A DNA stretch of 12,240 bases from Solirubrobacteraceae bacterium (GCA_025455895.1 JALOLQ010000020.1:1-12240), one strand, 5' to 3'; shown: positions 6,646 through 12,240, counted from the stretch's first letter. Made by a program: numbers and translations. Notes: generated by a model from the sequence alone, not told the origin.

Positions 6646-7566
6646 GTGGCCGCCGCCGGCACCCTGACCTGGCCCGCGCCGCTCGAGGCGCTGCCGATCC
6701 TGCTCGGGCTGGCGGCCTACGGCTGGCTCTACGCACGCGGCGTCGGGCGGCTGCGCGGCACGCCCCGGGCGGTGCCCGGCTGGCGGATCGCCTGCTTCGC
6801 GGGCGGCATGGCGCTGCTCGTCGTCGCGCTCGTCTCGCCGCTCGCGGCGCTCGCCGACGAGCTCTTCTGGGCGCACATGGCCGAGCACCTGCTGATCGGG
6901 GACCTCGGCGCGCTGCTGCTCGTGCTCGGGCTCACCGGGCCGCTGCTCGCGCCGGTCCTGCGGCTGCCCGGGATGGGCGCGCTGCGGGTGCTGGCGCATC
7001 CGGTCGTCGCCTACCTGCTGTGGGCCGGGAACCTCTACGCGTGGCACGTGCCCGCGCTGCACGAGGCGGCGGTGCGCGACGAGACGGTGCACGCGCTCCA
7101 GCACCTCCTGTTCCTCGGGCTGGGCATGAACATGTGGATGGCGCTGCTCGGTCCGCTGCCGAAGCCCGCGTGGTTCGGCAACGCGGCGATGCTCGGCTAC
7201 ATCGTGCTCGTGCGGCTCACCGCGGGCGTGCTGGGCAACGTCTTCGTGTTCGGCGGCGGCGCGATCTACGACGTCTACGCGCCGGGCGAGGCGGCGTGGG
7301 ACATCTCGCCGGCGGCCGACCAGGTCGCGGCCGGCGGGATCATGATGGTCGAGGGCTCGTTCGTCACCCTCGGGCTCTTCTGCTGGCTCTTCCTGCGCGC
7401 CGCGCGCCAGAGCGAGGAGCGCCAGGAGCTGCTCGAGCTCGCGCGGGCGAACGGCGTCGAGCTGAGCGAGCGGCGCGCGGGGCGCGCGGTGGCGGCCGGG
7501 CGCGGAGCCGAGCTGCGCGAGCGGATCAGCGCAGCGGGCGGCCGAACAGCTTCTCGAGCCGGGTGA
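6646..7566 (+). CDS. Cytochrome c oxidase assembly factor CtaG (caa3-type family) membrane protein
   Basis: Member of the caa3_CtaG family (PF09678), known in Bacillus for assembly of the caa3 terminal oxidase and thought to handle copper. The 306-residue product has about seven transmembrane helices. It shows the family's conserved polar residues: SPLAALADELFWAHMAEHL (His77, His81), NLYAWHVPALHEAA, VHALQHLLFLGLGM, and the DQVAAGGIMMVEG helix near 225-240. The histidines inside or next to helices are plausible copper ligands. A hydrophilic, Arg/Glu-rich tail of about 50 residues ends the protein; its last 13-14 codons overlap the convergent HAD gene. No cytochrome oxidase genes are in view, so its partner is not shown here. 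The GTG start is set by the predicted leaderless promoter. Confidence 0.85.
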   Translation: MAAAGTLTWPAPLEALPILLGLAAYGWLYARGVGRLRGTPRAVPGWRIACFAGGMALLVVALVSPLAALADELFWAHMAEHLLIGDLGALLLVLGLTGPLLAPVLRLPGMGALRVLAHPVVAYLLWAGNLYAWHVPALHEAAVRDETVHALQHLLFLGLGMNMWMALLGPLPKPAWFGNAAMLGYIVLVRLTAGVLGNVFVFGGGAIYDVYAPGEAAWDISPAADQVAAGGIMMVEGSFVTLGLFCWLFLRAARQSEERQELLELARANGVELSERRAGRAVAAGRGAELRERISAAGGRTASRAG

Positions 7567-8161
7567 CCGTCTCGCCGCCCGAGGTGTGGTGGATGGTCTG
7601 CATCCCCAGCTCGGCGGCGGGCTTGAGGTTGCCGGCCAGGTCGTCGACGAAGACGATCTCGCCGGCCGGGAGCGCCATGCGCTCGAGCGCCAGCTCGTAG
7701 ATCGCGCGGTCGGGCTTGCGCACGCCCTCCTCGCCGGAGATCACCGTCGCGTCGAACAGCTCGGGGAAGTGGCTGCGGTCGTAGCGGTCGACGCCCCAGG
7801 AGTTCGAGAGCAGCCCGGTGCGGATCCCGGCGCGCTTGGCGGCGCGCACCGCGTCGAACATCGCGATCTCGGCCTTCATCCCGCCGAAGATCCGGTCGAT
7901 CAGGCCCGGGGCGCGGTCCGGGCGCAGGCCGAGCAGCGTCGCGATCCGCTCCTCGAACTCGACCTCGGTGAGCTCGCCGGTCTCGAGGCCGTAGAGCGCG
8001 CGGCGGCCCTCGGGGTCGTGCCGGAAGGTGTCGGCGACGAGCGTCTGGTCGAGGCCCTCGTTGCGGCAGAAGTGCGCGAAGGACGCGAAGACGTCGGTCG
8101 TGAAGACGCCGCCCCAGTCGAGCAGCAGGCCGCGCGGCACGGCGGCGGGCTCAGCCGCCAC
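7526..8161 (-). CDS. HAD-superfamily protein, ACAD10 N-domain-like
   Basis: Haloacid dehalogenase fold protein of 211 residues; reaction unknown. Motif I is LLLDWGGVF with nucleophile Asp15, but the second Asp of the usual DxD is replaced by Gly17. Motif II is LLSNSW (Ser119), motif III Lys149 in RKPD, and motif IV FVDDLAGN (Asp173/Asp174). A helical cap lies at about 22-100. The stretch KPDxxIYxLxLExxxL..., DDLxxNLKxAAxLGxxTI and the C-terminal LExLxGxxLR pattern closely match, from memory, the N-terminal domain of vertebrate ACAD10, which also has DxGG at motif I. The GTG start at 8161 overlaps the upstream phosphotransferase stop by 11 bases, so translation is probably coupled. A start at the GTG for Val8 is an alternative. 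The 3' end overlaps ctaG by 41 bases. Confidence 0.85.
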   Translation of the reverse strand: MAAEPAAVPRGLLLDWGGVFTTDVFASFAHFCRNEGLDQTLVADTFRHDPEGRRALYGLETGELTEVEFEERIATLLGLRPDRAPGLIDRIFGGMKAEIAMFDAVRAAKRAGIRTGLLSNSWGVDRYDRSHFPELFDATVISGEEGVRKPDRAIYELALERMALPAGEIVFVDDLAGNLKPAAELGMQTIHHTSGGETVTRLEKLFGRPLR

Positions 8162-9233
8162 GGGTGAGCTCCTCGGCGCGGTCGGCCAGCTCGATCACGC
8201 CGTCGCCGAACCGCTTGAGGAACGGGTCGTCGGTGGCGCCGGAGACCGCGCGCTTGTAGTTGCCCTCCATGAAGACGATCGCCTTCCACAGCGCGAGCGT
8301 CTGGTACCAGCGGATGTCGGTCATCGCGCGGCCCGAGCGCTCCTCGTAGCGCGCGATCAGCTCCGCGCGTGCGGGGAAGCCGGGCTCGCGCGTCACGCCG
8401 CTGAGCTCGAACATGCCCGCCGGCGGGTCGTCGCGGTCGATCCACAGGGTGCAGAGGTAGCCGAGGTCGGCCTTCGGGTCGCCGATCGTCGCCATCTCCC
8501 AGTCGAAGATCGCCACGAGGCGCGCGGGCGCCTCGGGGGCGAACATGACGTTGCCGAGCCGGTAGTCGCCGTGGACGACGGTCGCCGGGCCCGACTCGGG
8601 CATGTTCGCGCGCAGCCAGCCGGCCACCGTCTCGACCGCCGGGATCTCGCGCGTCTTGTTGATCTCCCACAGGCCGAGGAAGCGGCGCAGCTGGCGCTCG
8701 AGGTAGCCGGTCGGCTTGCCGAACCCGTCGAGGCCGGCCGCCTGCCAGTCGACCGCGTGCATCTCGACGAGCGCGTCGACCAGCTCCTCGCCCATGCGGC
8801 GGCGGTCCTCGAGCGAGTCGAGCGGCGCCGGGACCTCCTGCGTGACCACGTGGCCCTCGACCGCCTCCATGACGTAGAACGGCGCGCCGATCACGCTCTC
8901 GTCGTCGCACACGCCGAGCACCTTCGGCACCCGCGCGCGGCCGTGGAGGGCGCGCAGGACGCGGGCCTCGCGCAGCACGTCGTGCGCGCTGGGCGGGATC
9001 GGCGGCCGCGGCGGGCGGCGCAGGACGAACGTCGCCGGGCCGCGGGTGACGAGATAGGTGACGTTCGAGTGGCCCTCGCCGATCGGGCGGATCTCGGGCT
9101 CGCCGGCCCCGAGGCCGAGCGCGTCGAGGAACGCGAGCAGCGGGTCGAGCACCAGCAGCGGCGGCCGCTCCTGGGCGGCGCCCTCCTCGTGGCTGCGAAC
9201 GACGTCGTCGTCGGCGATCTCGTGGAAGCTCAC
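8151..9233 (-). CDS. Phosphotransferase of the APH family, ACAD10/11-like
   Basis: Kinase-like protein of 360 residues with the aminoglycoside-phosphotransferase fold. The order is: GEGHSNVTYLV nucleotide loop (about 52-62), FVLRRPPRPP with the ATP-contacting lysine position occupied by Arg, catalytic loop HGDYRLGN (221-228, Asp223) and metal-binding FDWE (Asp244) with TIGDPKADLGYL after it. This GxSNxTY / VLRRPP / DWEMATIGDP pattern belongs to the ACAD10/11-associated subfamily. In animals those domains phosphorylate 4-hydroxyacyl-CoAs; in Pseudomonas putida LvaA does so for 4-hydroxyvaleryl-CoA. A hydroxyacyl-CoA kinase role is therefore more likely than antibiotic resistance, but no acyl-CoA dehydrogenase lies in the window. 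The GTG start follows the acyltransferase stop by 20 bases; the HAD gene overlaps its stop. Confidence 0.88.
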   Translation of the reverse strand: MSFHEIADDDVVRSHEEGAAQERPPLLVLDPLLAFLDALGLGAGEPEIRPIGEGHSNVTYLVTRGPATFVLRRPPRPPIPPSAHDVLREARVLRALHGRARVPKVLGVCDDESVIGAPFYVMEAVEGHVVTQEVPAPLDSLEDRRRMGEELVDALVEMHAVDWQAAGLDGFGKPTGYLERQLRRFLGLWEINKTREIPAVETVAGWLRANMPESGPATVVHGDYRLGNVMFAPEAPARLVAIFDWEMATIGDPKADLGYLCTLWIDRDDPPAGMFELSGVTREPGFPARAELIARYEERSGRAMTDIRWYQTLALWKAIVFMEGNYKRAVSGATDDPFLKRFGDGVIELADRAEELTRGG

Positions 9234-9243
9234 GGCGCGGCGA

Positions 9244-9249
9244 ACGCTA
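9244..9249 (-). promoter_or_regulatory. Possible -10 element for the phosphotransferase gene
   Basis: On the minus strand TAGCGT lies 10 bases before GTG 9233, inside the 20-base gap after the acyltransferase. It fits TANNNT but its spacing is looser than the 7-8 bases seen elsewhere, so it may be an internal promoter or chance. Confidence 0.35.
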
Positions 9250-9253
9250 CCGC

Positions 9254-9922
9254 TCAGCCCGCGGCGACGCGGGTCACGGCGGGCCGCGCCGCGCGCCGGC
9301 CGGCGGGCACCGGAGCGACCCGCTCGCGGATCTCGTCGAGCAGCCGGTCGGCGAGCGCCTGATGGTCCTCGCCCGGTCGCGGCGGTCCGCTGCGCGCGGC
9401 GAACAGCTCGACCGTGACGTGCGGCCGGCGCGGGAAGCGCGCCAGGTCCGTCCCGCCGGTGACGGCCGCGAGCACGATCCGCGCCTCCGGCGCCGCCTCC
9501 GCGAGCCGCGCGACGCCGCGGCGGGCGCGCAGCCGCTCGCCGCGCGAGATCGTGCCCTCGGGGAAGATGCAGACCGTCTCCCCGTCGGCGAGCGCGCTCG
9601 TGGCGACCTCGAGCGCGGCGAGGTCGCCGGCGCCGCGCTGGATCGGGATCTGGCGGATGCCGTCGAGCAGCCGGGCGATCAGCGGGTTGCGCCACAGGCC
9701 GGCCTTGGCCAGGAACCGCAGCGGCCGGCGCACGCGCATGCACGTCTCGCCGAGCGCCAGCGGGTCGAGCCACGAGTCGTGGTTGGCGACGAGCAGGATC
9801 CCGCCCGGCTCGCGCAGGGCCTCGAGCCCGCGCACCTCGAGCCGGCACCAGGAGCGCAGCGGCGTTCCGAGGATCACGAGCGTGCGGTAGAGCCGCTCGC
9901 CGGGTGCGCGCCGTCCTCCCAC
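9254..9922 (-). CDS. PlsC-type 1-acyl-sn-glycerol-3-phosphate acyltransferase family protein
   Basis: Acyltransferase of the PlsC/LPLAT family, which moves an acyl group to a lysophospholipid or related acceptor at the membrane. The 222-residue product has the catalytic HxxxxD motif in NHDSWLDP (His48, Asp53), an acceptor-binding FPEGTISRG (Phe120-Glu122-Gly123), and a PIQRG segment (93-97) between them, in normal family order and length. A hydrophobic stretch near the N-terminus (about 11-20) is short and may only associate with the membrane. The C-terminus is Arg/Ala/Pro-rich. The start is GTG 9922, 7 bases after a TATCGT hexamer. It heads a minus-strand block with the phosphotransferase and HAD genes; whether it shares their pathway is not shown by sequence. 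It is divergent from the sixA-like gene. Confidence 0.9.
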   Translation of the reverse strand: MGGRRAPGERLYRTLVILGTPLRSWCRLEVRGLEALREPGGILLVANHDSWLDPLALGETCMRVRRPLRFLAKAGLWRNPLIARLLDGIRQIPIQRGAGDLAALEVATSALADGETVCIFPEGTISRGERLRARRGVARLAEAAPEARIVLAAVTGGTDLARFPRRPHVTVELFAARSGPPRPGEDHQALADRLLDEIRERVAPVPAGRRAARPAVTRVAAG

Positions 9923-9929
9923 AGGGGCG

Positions 9930-9935
9930 ACGATA
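9930..9935 (-). promoter_or_regulatory. Predicted -10 element for the acyltransferase gene (leaderless)
   Basis: On the minus strand TATCGT (TANNNT) ends exactly 7 bases before GTG 9922, the same spacing as the plus-strand promoters. It lies in the 73-base divergent region shared with the sixA-like gene. Confidence 0.55.
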
Positions 9936-9948
9936 ACCGACGCCCGCT

Positions 9949-9960
9949 GACCGCCCGGTC
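9949..9960. repeat. Short inverted repeat in the divergent promoter region
   Basis: GACCG-CC-CGGTC has perfect 5-base arms, and a second CCGGTC follows at 9963-9968, 8 bases after the first. It sits between the two divergent -10 hexamers and could be an operator, but arms this short arise by chance in GC-rich DNA. Confidence 0.3.
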
Positions 9961-9982
9961 ATCCGGTCGGGGCGATCCGGGG

Positions 9983-9988
9983 TAGATT
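9983..9988 (+). promoter_or_regulatory. Predicted -10 element for the sixA-like gene (leaderless)
   Basis: TAGATT ends exactly 7 bases before ATG 9996. It is the most AT-rich hexamer of the set and has no Shine-Dalgarno after it. No canonical -35 is visible. Confidence 0.6.
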
Positions 9989-9995
9989 CCGGTGC

Positions 9996-10466
9996 ATGGC
10001 CCGGCAGCTGTGGCTCCTGCGGCACGGTGAGGCGGAGCCGCACGGAACGCGTGCGGACGCCCAGCGCCGCCTCACCGAGCGCGGCGTGGACCAGGCGCGG
10101 GCGGCCGGCGCCGCGCTCGCCGCGCTGGGCATCGTGCCCGAGGTCGTCTACACGAGCCCGAAGGTCCGCGCGCGCGACACCGCGCTGCACGCGTGCGAGG
10201 CGTTCGGCATCACGCCCGTCGAGCACGCGGCGCTGGCCTCCGGCTTCGACGCCGCGGAGGCGCTGGTCCTCGCCGCGGGGGACGCCGACGGCGACGGACG
10301 CGTGCTGGTCGTCGGGCACGAGCCGGACTTCAGCCAGGTCGTCCACGATCTCACCGGTGCGCGCGCGGACATGAAGAAGGGCGGCGTCGCGGGCGTGCGG
10401 CTCGACGGCGGCCGCGGCGAGCTGATCGTGCTCCTGCGCCCGCGCGAGCTCAGGGAGATCGGGTGA
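9996..10466 (+). CDS. SixA-type phosphohistidine phosphatase (histidine phosphatase superfamily)
   Basis: Small single-domain histidine phosphatase of 156 residues, close to the usual SixA length. The catalytic motif LLRHGEAEP sits at the N-terminus, with His10 as the phospho-acceptor. SPKVRARDTA (about 53-62) supplies the second conserved Arg region, and VVGHEPDFS carries the second catalytic His108. SixA enzymes remove phosphate from phosphohistidine proteins, classically ArcB and the phosphotransferase system, but the target here is unknown. The gene overlaps the next by four bases (GTGA), so the two products are probably made together. Because its partner is a MutT1-like Nudix enzyme, it could instead act on a nucleotide product of that enzyme; that is inference. 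Confidence 0.9.
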   Translation: MARQLWLLRHGEAEPHGTRADAQRRLTERGVDQARAAGAALAALGIVPEVVYTSPKVRARDTALHACEAFGITPVEHAALASGFDAAEALVLAAGDADGDGRVLVVGHEPDFSQVVHDLTGARADMKKGGVAGVRLDGGRGELIVLLRPRELREIG

Positions 10467-10858
10467 CCGGCGTGGCGCGGACGATCGAGGCCGCGGGCGG
10501 CGTGGTCGAGCGCGACGGGCTGATCGCGGTGGTCCACCGCCCGCGCTACGACGACTGGTCGCTCCCGAAGGGCAAGCTCGATCCGGGCGAGTCGTTCGAC
10601 GCGGCGGCGCTGCGCGAGGTGCAGGAGGAGACCGGCCTGCGCTGCGCGCTCGGCGCCGAGCTCGAGCCGGTGCGCTACCGCGACCACAAGGGCCGCGCGA
10701 AGCTCGTGCGCTACTGGCGGATGACGGTGCTCGGCGGCACGTTCACGCCGAACGACGAGGTCGACGAGCTGCGCTGGGAGCCGGCCGAGCGGGCCGGGGC
10801 GCTGCTCACCTACCCGCACGATCGGCAGCTCGTCCAGTCCCTCGGGCCCGGGGCATAG
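10463..10858 (+). CDS. Nudix hydrolase, MutT1-like
   Basis: Nudix pyrophosphohydrolase of 131 residues. The Nudix box is complete and runs from Gly37 to Leu59 (G-x5-E-x7-REV-x-EE-x-GL), with the metal-binding Glu52, Glu55 and Glu56. HRPRYDDWSLPKGKLDPGE leading into the box, and FTPNDEVDELRW after it, match from memory the N-terminal domain of mycobacterial MutT1. That enzyme hydrolyses 8-oxo-(d)GTP and diadenosine polyphosphates and carries its own C-terminal histidine phosphatase domain. Here that domain is absent and a SixA-like gene lies just upstream. The GTG start shares GTGA with the upstream TGA stop; GTG 10472 is an alternative. The TAG stop is also the start of the next gene's -10 hexamer. 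Confidence 0.92.
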   Translation: MTGVARTIEAAGGVVERDGLIAVVHRPRYDDWSLPKGKLDPGESFDAAALREVQEETGLRCALGAELEPVRYRDHKGRAKLVRYWRMTVLGGTFTPNDEVDELRWEPAERAGALLTYPHDRQLVQSLGPGA

Positions 10859-10861
10859 GCT
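10856..10861 (+). promoter_or_regulatory. Predicted -10 element for the 92-residue protein gene (leaderless)
   Basis: TAGGCT ends 8 bases before ATG 10870, and its TAG is the Nudix gene's stop codon. It repeats the arrangement at 5760-5765. Confidence 0.6.
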
Positions 10862-10869
10862 CCCCGGCC

Positions 10870-11148
10870 ATGGAGCACCGCACGGAACGCGTGTACGTCG
10901 AGACCGCGCGCCACCGCATCTCGGGGCAGGTGACGCTCGCCAAGGACGGCTACCGCAGCCGCGTGACCGACGTCCTCAACGCGGCCGAGCGCGACTTCCT
11001 GCCGATCACCGACTGCGTCGTCGAGCTGATCGGCGAGGAGGGCCGGGGAACCCACCACGACGTCGTCGCCGTCTCCCGGCGGCACATCGTGCTCGTGATC
11101 CCCGAGGACGCCGGAGCGCCGGCGCTGCAGGCCGGCGAGCCCGCCTGA
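10870..11148 (+). CDS. Conserved small protein of unknown function (possibly DUF6812-like)
   Basis: No function recognised. The 92-residue product has no signal peptide or membrane segment and looks like an alternating beta-strand domain: ERVYVETARHRISGQVTL, SRVTDVLNAAERDFLPITD, then HHDVVAVSRRHIVLVIPED. The phrase pattern of a strand pair, a DVLN-AxRxFL segment and a closing AVSRxHI strand recalls a small family I associate with DUF6812, but I cannot confirm it. A predicted leaderless promoter and normal GC-rich third positions support it as a real gene despite its size. It sits 11 bases after the Nudix gene and 39 bases before a secreted-protein gene, so it could be transcribed alone or as the tail of the sixA-Nudix unit. 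Confidence 0.75.
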   Translation: MEHRTERVYVETARHRISGQVTLAKDGYRSRVTDVLNAAERDFLPITDCVVELIGEEGRGTHHDVVAVSRRHIVLVIPEDAGAPALQAGEPA

Positions 11149-11174
11149 GCGACGTCGGCCGCTGGGGCGGCGGG

Positions 11175-11180
11175 TAGCCT
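11175..11180 (+). promoter_or_regulatory. Predicted -10 element for the secreted propeller gene (leaderless)
   Basis: TAGCCT ends exactly 7 bases before ATG 11188 in the 39-base gap, with no Shine-Dalgarno between. Confidence 0.6.
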
Positions 11181-11187
11181 CATCGCC

Positions 11188-12240
11188 ATGCGCTCCTCGC
11201 TCCGCACCGCCCTCCTCGTCCTCACGGGAGCGCTGTGCCTGGCGCTCCCCGCCGCCGCCCCCGCCGCCGACCAGATCTTCTGGACGGACTACACCAACGG
11301 CACGGTCGGTCGCGCGGATCTCGCGGGCGGGAACGGCGCGACGTTCGCCGGGCTGGGCGGCCCGTACGGCATCGCCGTCGACGCCGCGGCCGGCAAGCTG
11401 TACGTCGGCGAGTACGACGCGGACCGGGTCAGCTCGCTGAACCTCGACGGCAGCGGGCTCGCGCCGGTGTACGCGGATGCGGATGTCGTCGACGCGAGCT
11501 GGGGGATGTCGTTCGACCCGCTCTCCGGCCGGCTCTTCTGGGCCAGCGACTCCGGCGCCTCCAACGACAAGCTCTCGAGCGTGAAGACCGACGGCACCGG
11601 CGGCGGGGTGTTCCTCGGCGGCGTTCCGCAGCTCGACGATCCCGTCTCGCCCGTCGTGGACCCGCTGGGCAACCGGATCTACTGGGTCAACTACGCCGGC
11701 GCCAGCCTGAACGTCGGGTTCGCCGATCTCGCCACGGGCGCCAACCCGGGCACGATCACGCTCAGCGGCGACTGCACGGCGCAGCCGTTCACCGCCGTGT
11801 ACACCGTCGCGGTCGACCCGGCCCGGGGGCGCCTGATCGTCGGTGGTCTCCGGTCGGGGACGCCGGCCCGGGCGCGCGCCGTGGTCGCCGCGCTCGACGG
11901 CAGCGGCTGCACGGCGATCCTCGACGAGATCGTGGGGTCCGGCTCGGGGGTGGAGGGCGTGGCGCTCGACACCGACACGGGCAAGGTCTACCTGGCCGCC
12001 CCACCGAAGATCCTCGTCCACACCCTGGGGACGCCGGGCGCCACCGAGCTCGACGTCAGCCCCGCGACGCCCGCCTACACGTCGTACCCGGCCCTGCTCA
12101 AGACGCCGGCCGGAACGGCGGCGGTCACCCCGTCCGCGGCCCAGGTCGGCGCGACCCTGACCTGCAGCGCGCAGTGGAGCATCGGAACGCCGAGCGCGTC
12201 GCTCTACCGCTCGCCGTCGTCGGCGACGACGTTCGCGTGG
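11188..12240 (+). CDS. Secreted beta-propeller (YWTD/NHL-like) protein with start of an Ig-like repeat (3' partial)
   Basis: The frame is open to the window edge, giving 351 visible residues. Residues 1-27 form a Sec signal peptide: basic start, hydrophobic core, and a likely cut after APA or APAA. There is a Cys at 17 but no lipobox around it. At least five blade-like repeats follow, each with a strand of type G-[IM]-x-[VF]-D, then a small-loop G-x-[LIV]-[YF]-[WV] strand: near 61, 106, 155, 208 and 257. They include FWTDYTNGTVGRADL, LFWASDSG and IYWVNYAG, as in YWTD or NHL propellers. From about 313 the text changes to VGATLTCSAQWSIGTPSASLYR, the opening of a bacterial Ig-like repeat common in large secreted actinobacterial proteins. 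Role unknown; extracellular binding or adhesion is a guess. Confidence 0.85.
   Translation, partial: MRSSLRTALLVLTGALCLALPAAAPAADQIFWTDYTNGTVGRADLAGGNGATFAGLGGPYGIAVDAAAGKLYVGEYDADRVSSLNLDGSGLAPVYADADVVDASWGMSFDPLSGRLFWASDSGASNDKLSSVKTDGTGGGVFLGGVPQLDDPVSPVVDPLGNRIYWVNYAGASLNVGFADLATGANPGTITLSGDCTAQPFTAVYTVAVDPARGRLIVGGLRSGTPARARAVVAALDGSGCTAILDEIVGSGSGVEGVALDTDTGKVYLAAPPKILVHTLGTPGATELDVSPATPAYTSYPALLKTPAGTAAVTPSAAQVGATLTCSAQWSIGTPSASLYRSPSSATTFAW

Noticed and set aside
4539..7104. Two long minus-strand open frames (4539-5993 and 5335-7104) opposite lhgO, the transporter and ctaG
   Set aside because: Both are compositionally shadow-like and lie opposite genes with clear family motifs and normal codon use.
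8151..9233. Aminoglycoside resistance gene
   Set aside because: The fold is shared, but the motifs are those of the ACAD10/11 and LvaA subfamily, so an antibiotic-resistance label would mislead.
8028..9362. 444-codon plus-strand open frame opposite the phosphotransferase gene
   Set aside because: It has no recognisable domain, and the minus strand carries intact kinase motifs across the same span.

Overview
The window reads as chromosomal DNA of a very GC-rich actinobacterium. I infer the class Thermoleophilia (Solirubrobacter/Conexibacter/Patulibacter type). The reasons are third positions that are nearly all G or C, frequent GTG starts, gene starts placed a few bases after TAGNNT-type -10 hexamers, and a secreted propeller/Ig-like protein of a style common there. 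This placement is inference; no rRNA or other marker gene is present. I see no mobile element, CRISPR array, tRNA or rRNA.

Layout. Plus strand, 2-7566: a DbpA/CsdA-type DEAD-box RNA helicase cut by the left edge; a zinc-ribbon/transmembrane/discoidin-like surface protein; a cyclophilin; an aldehyde dehydrogenase; an LhgO-type L-2-hydroxyglutarate oxidase with no ordinary start codon; a DMT/EamA transporter; and a CtaG-type membrane protein. Minus strand, 9922-7526: a PlsC-type acyltransferase, an ACAD10/11-type phosphotransferase and a HAD protein, run as one tight block that overlaps the end of ctaG tail to tail. Plus strand, 9996 to the right edge: a SixA-type phosphatase overlapping a MutT1-type Nudix hydrolase, a 92-residue conserved unknown, and a secreted beta-propeller protein that runs off the window.

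How the genes work together. Most are housekeeping or metabolic singletons, but three pairings carry information. The aldehyde dehydrogenase plus LhgO recall 5-carbon dicarboxylate catabolism (E. coli has lhgO next to gabD). The overlapping phosphotransferase and HAD genes are separate-gene versions of the two N-terminal domains of animal ACAD10. The overlapping SixA and Nudix genes resemble the two domains of mycobacterial MutT1, split and in reversed order.

The clearest structure outside the coding regions is a recurring promoter geometry. A TAGGCT/TAGCCT/TAGATT/TATCGT hexamer lies exactly 7 or 8 bases before the start codon of six genes, which predicts leaderless mRNAs. In two places the hexamer shares its TAG with the stop codon of the gene upstream. 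I found no convincing wholly new multi-gene defence or mobile system here.
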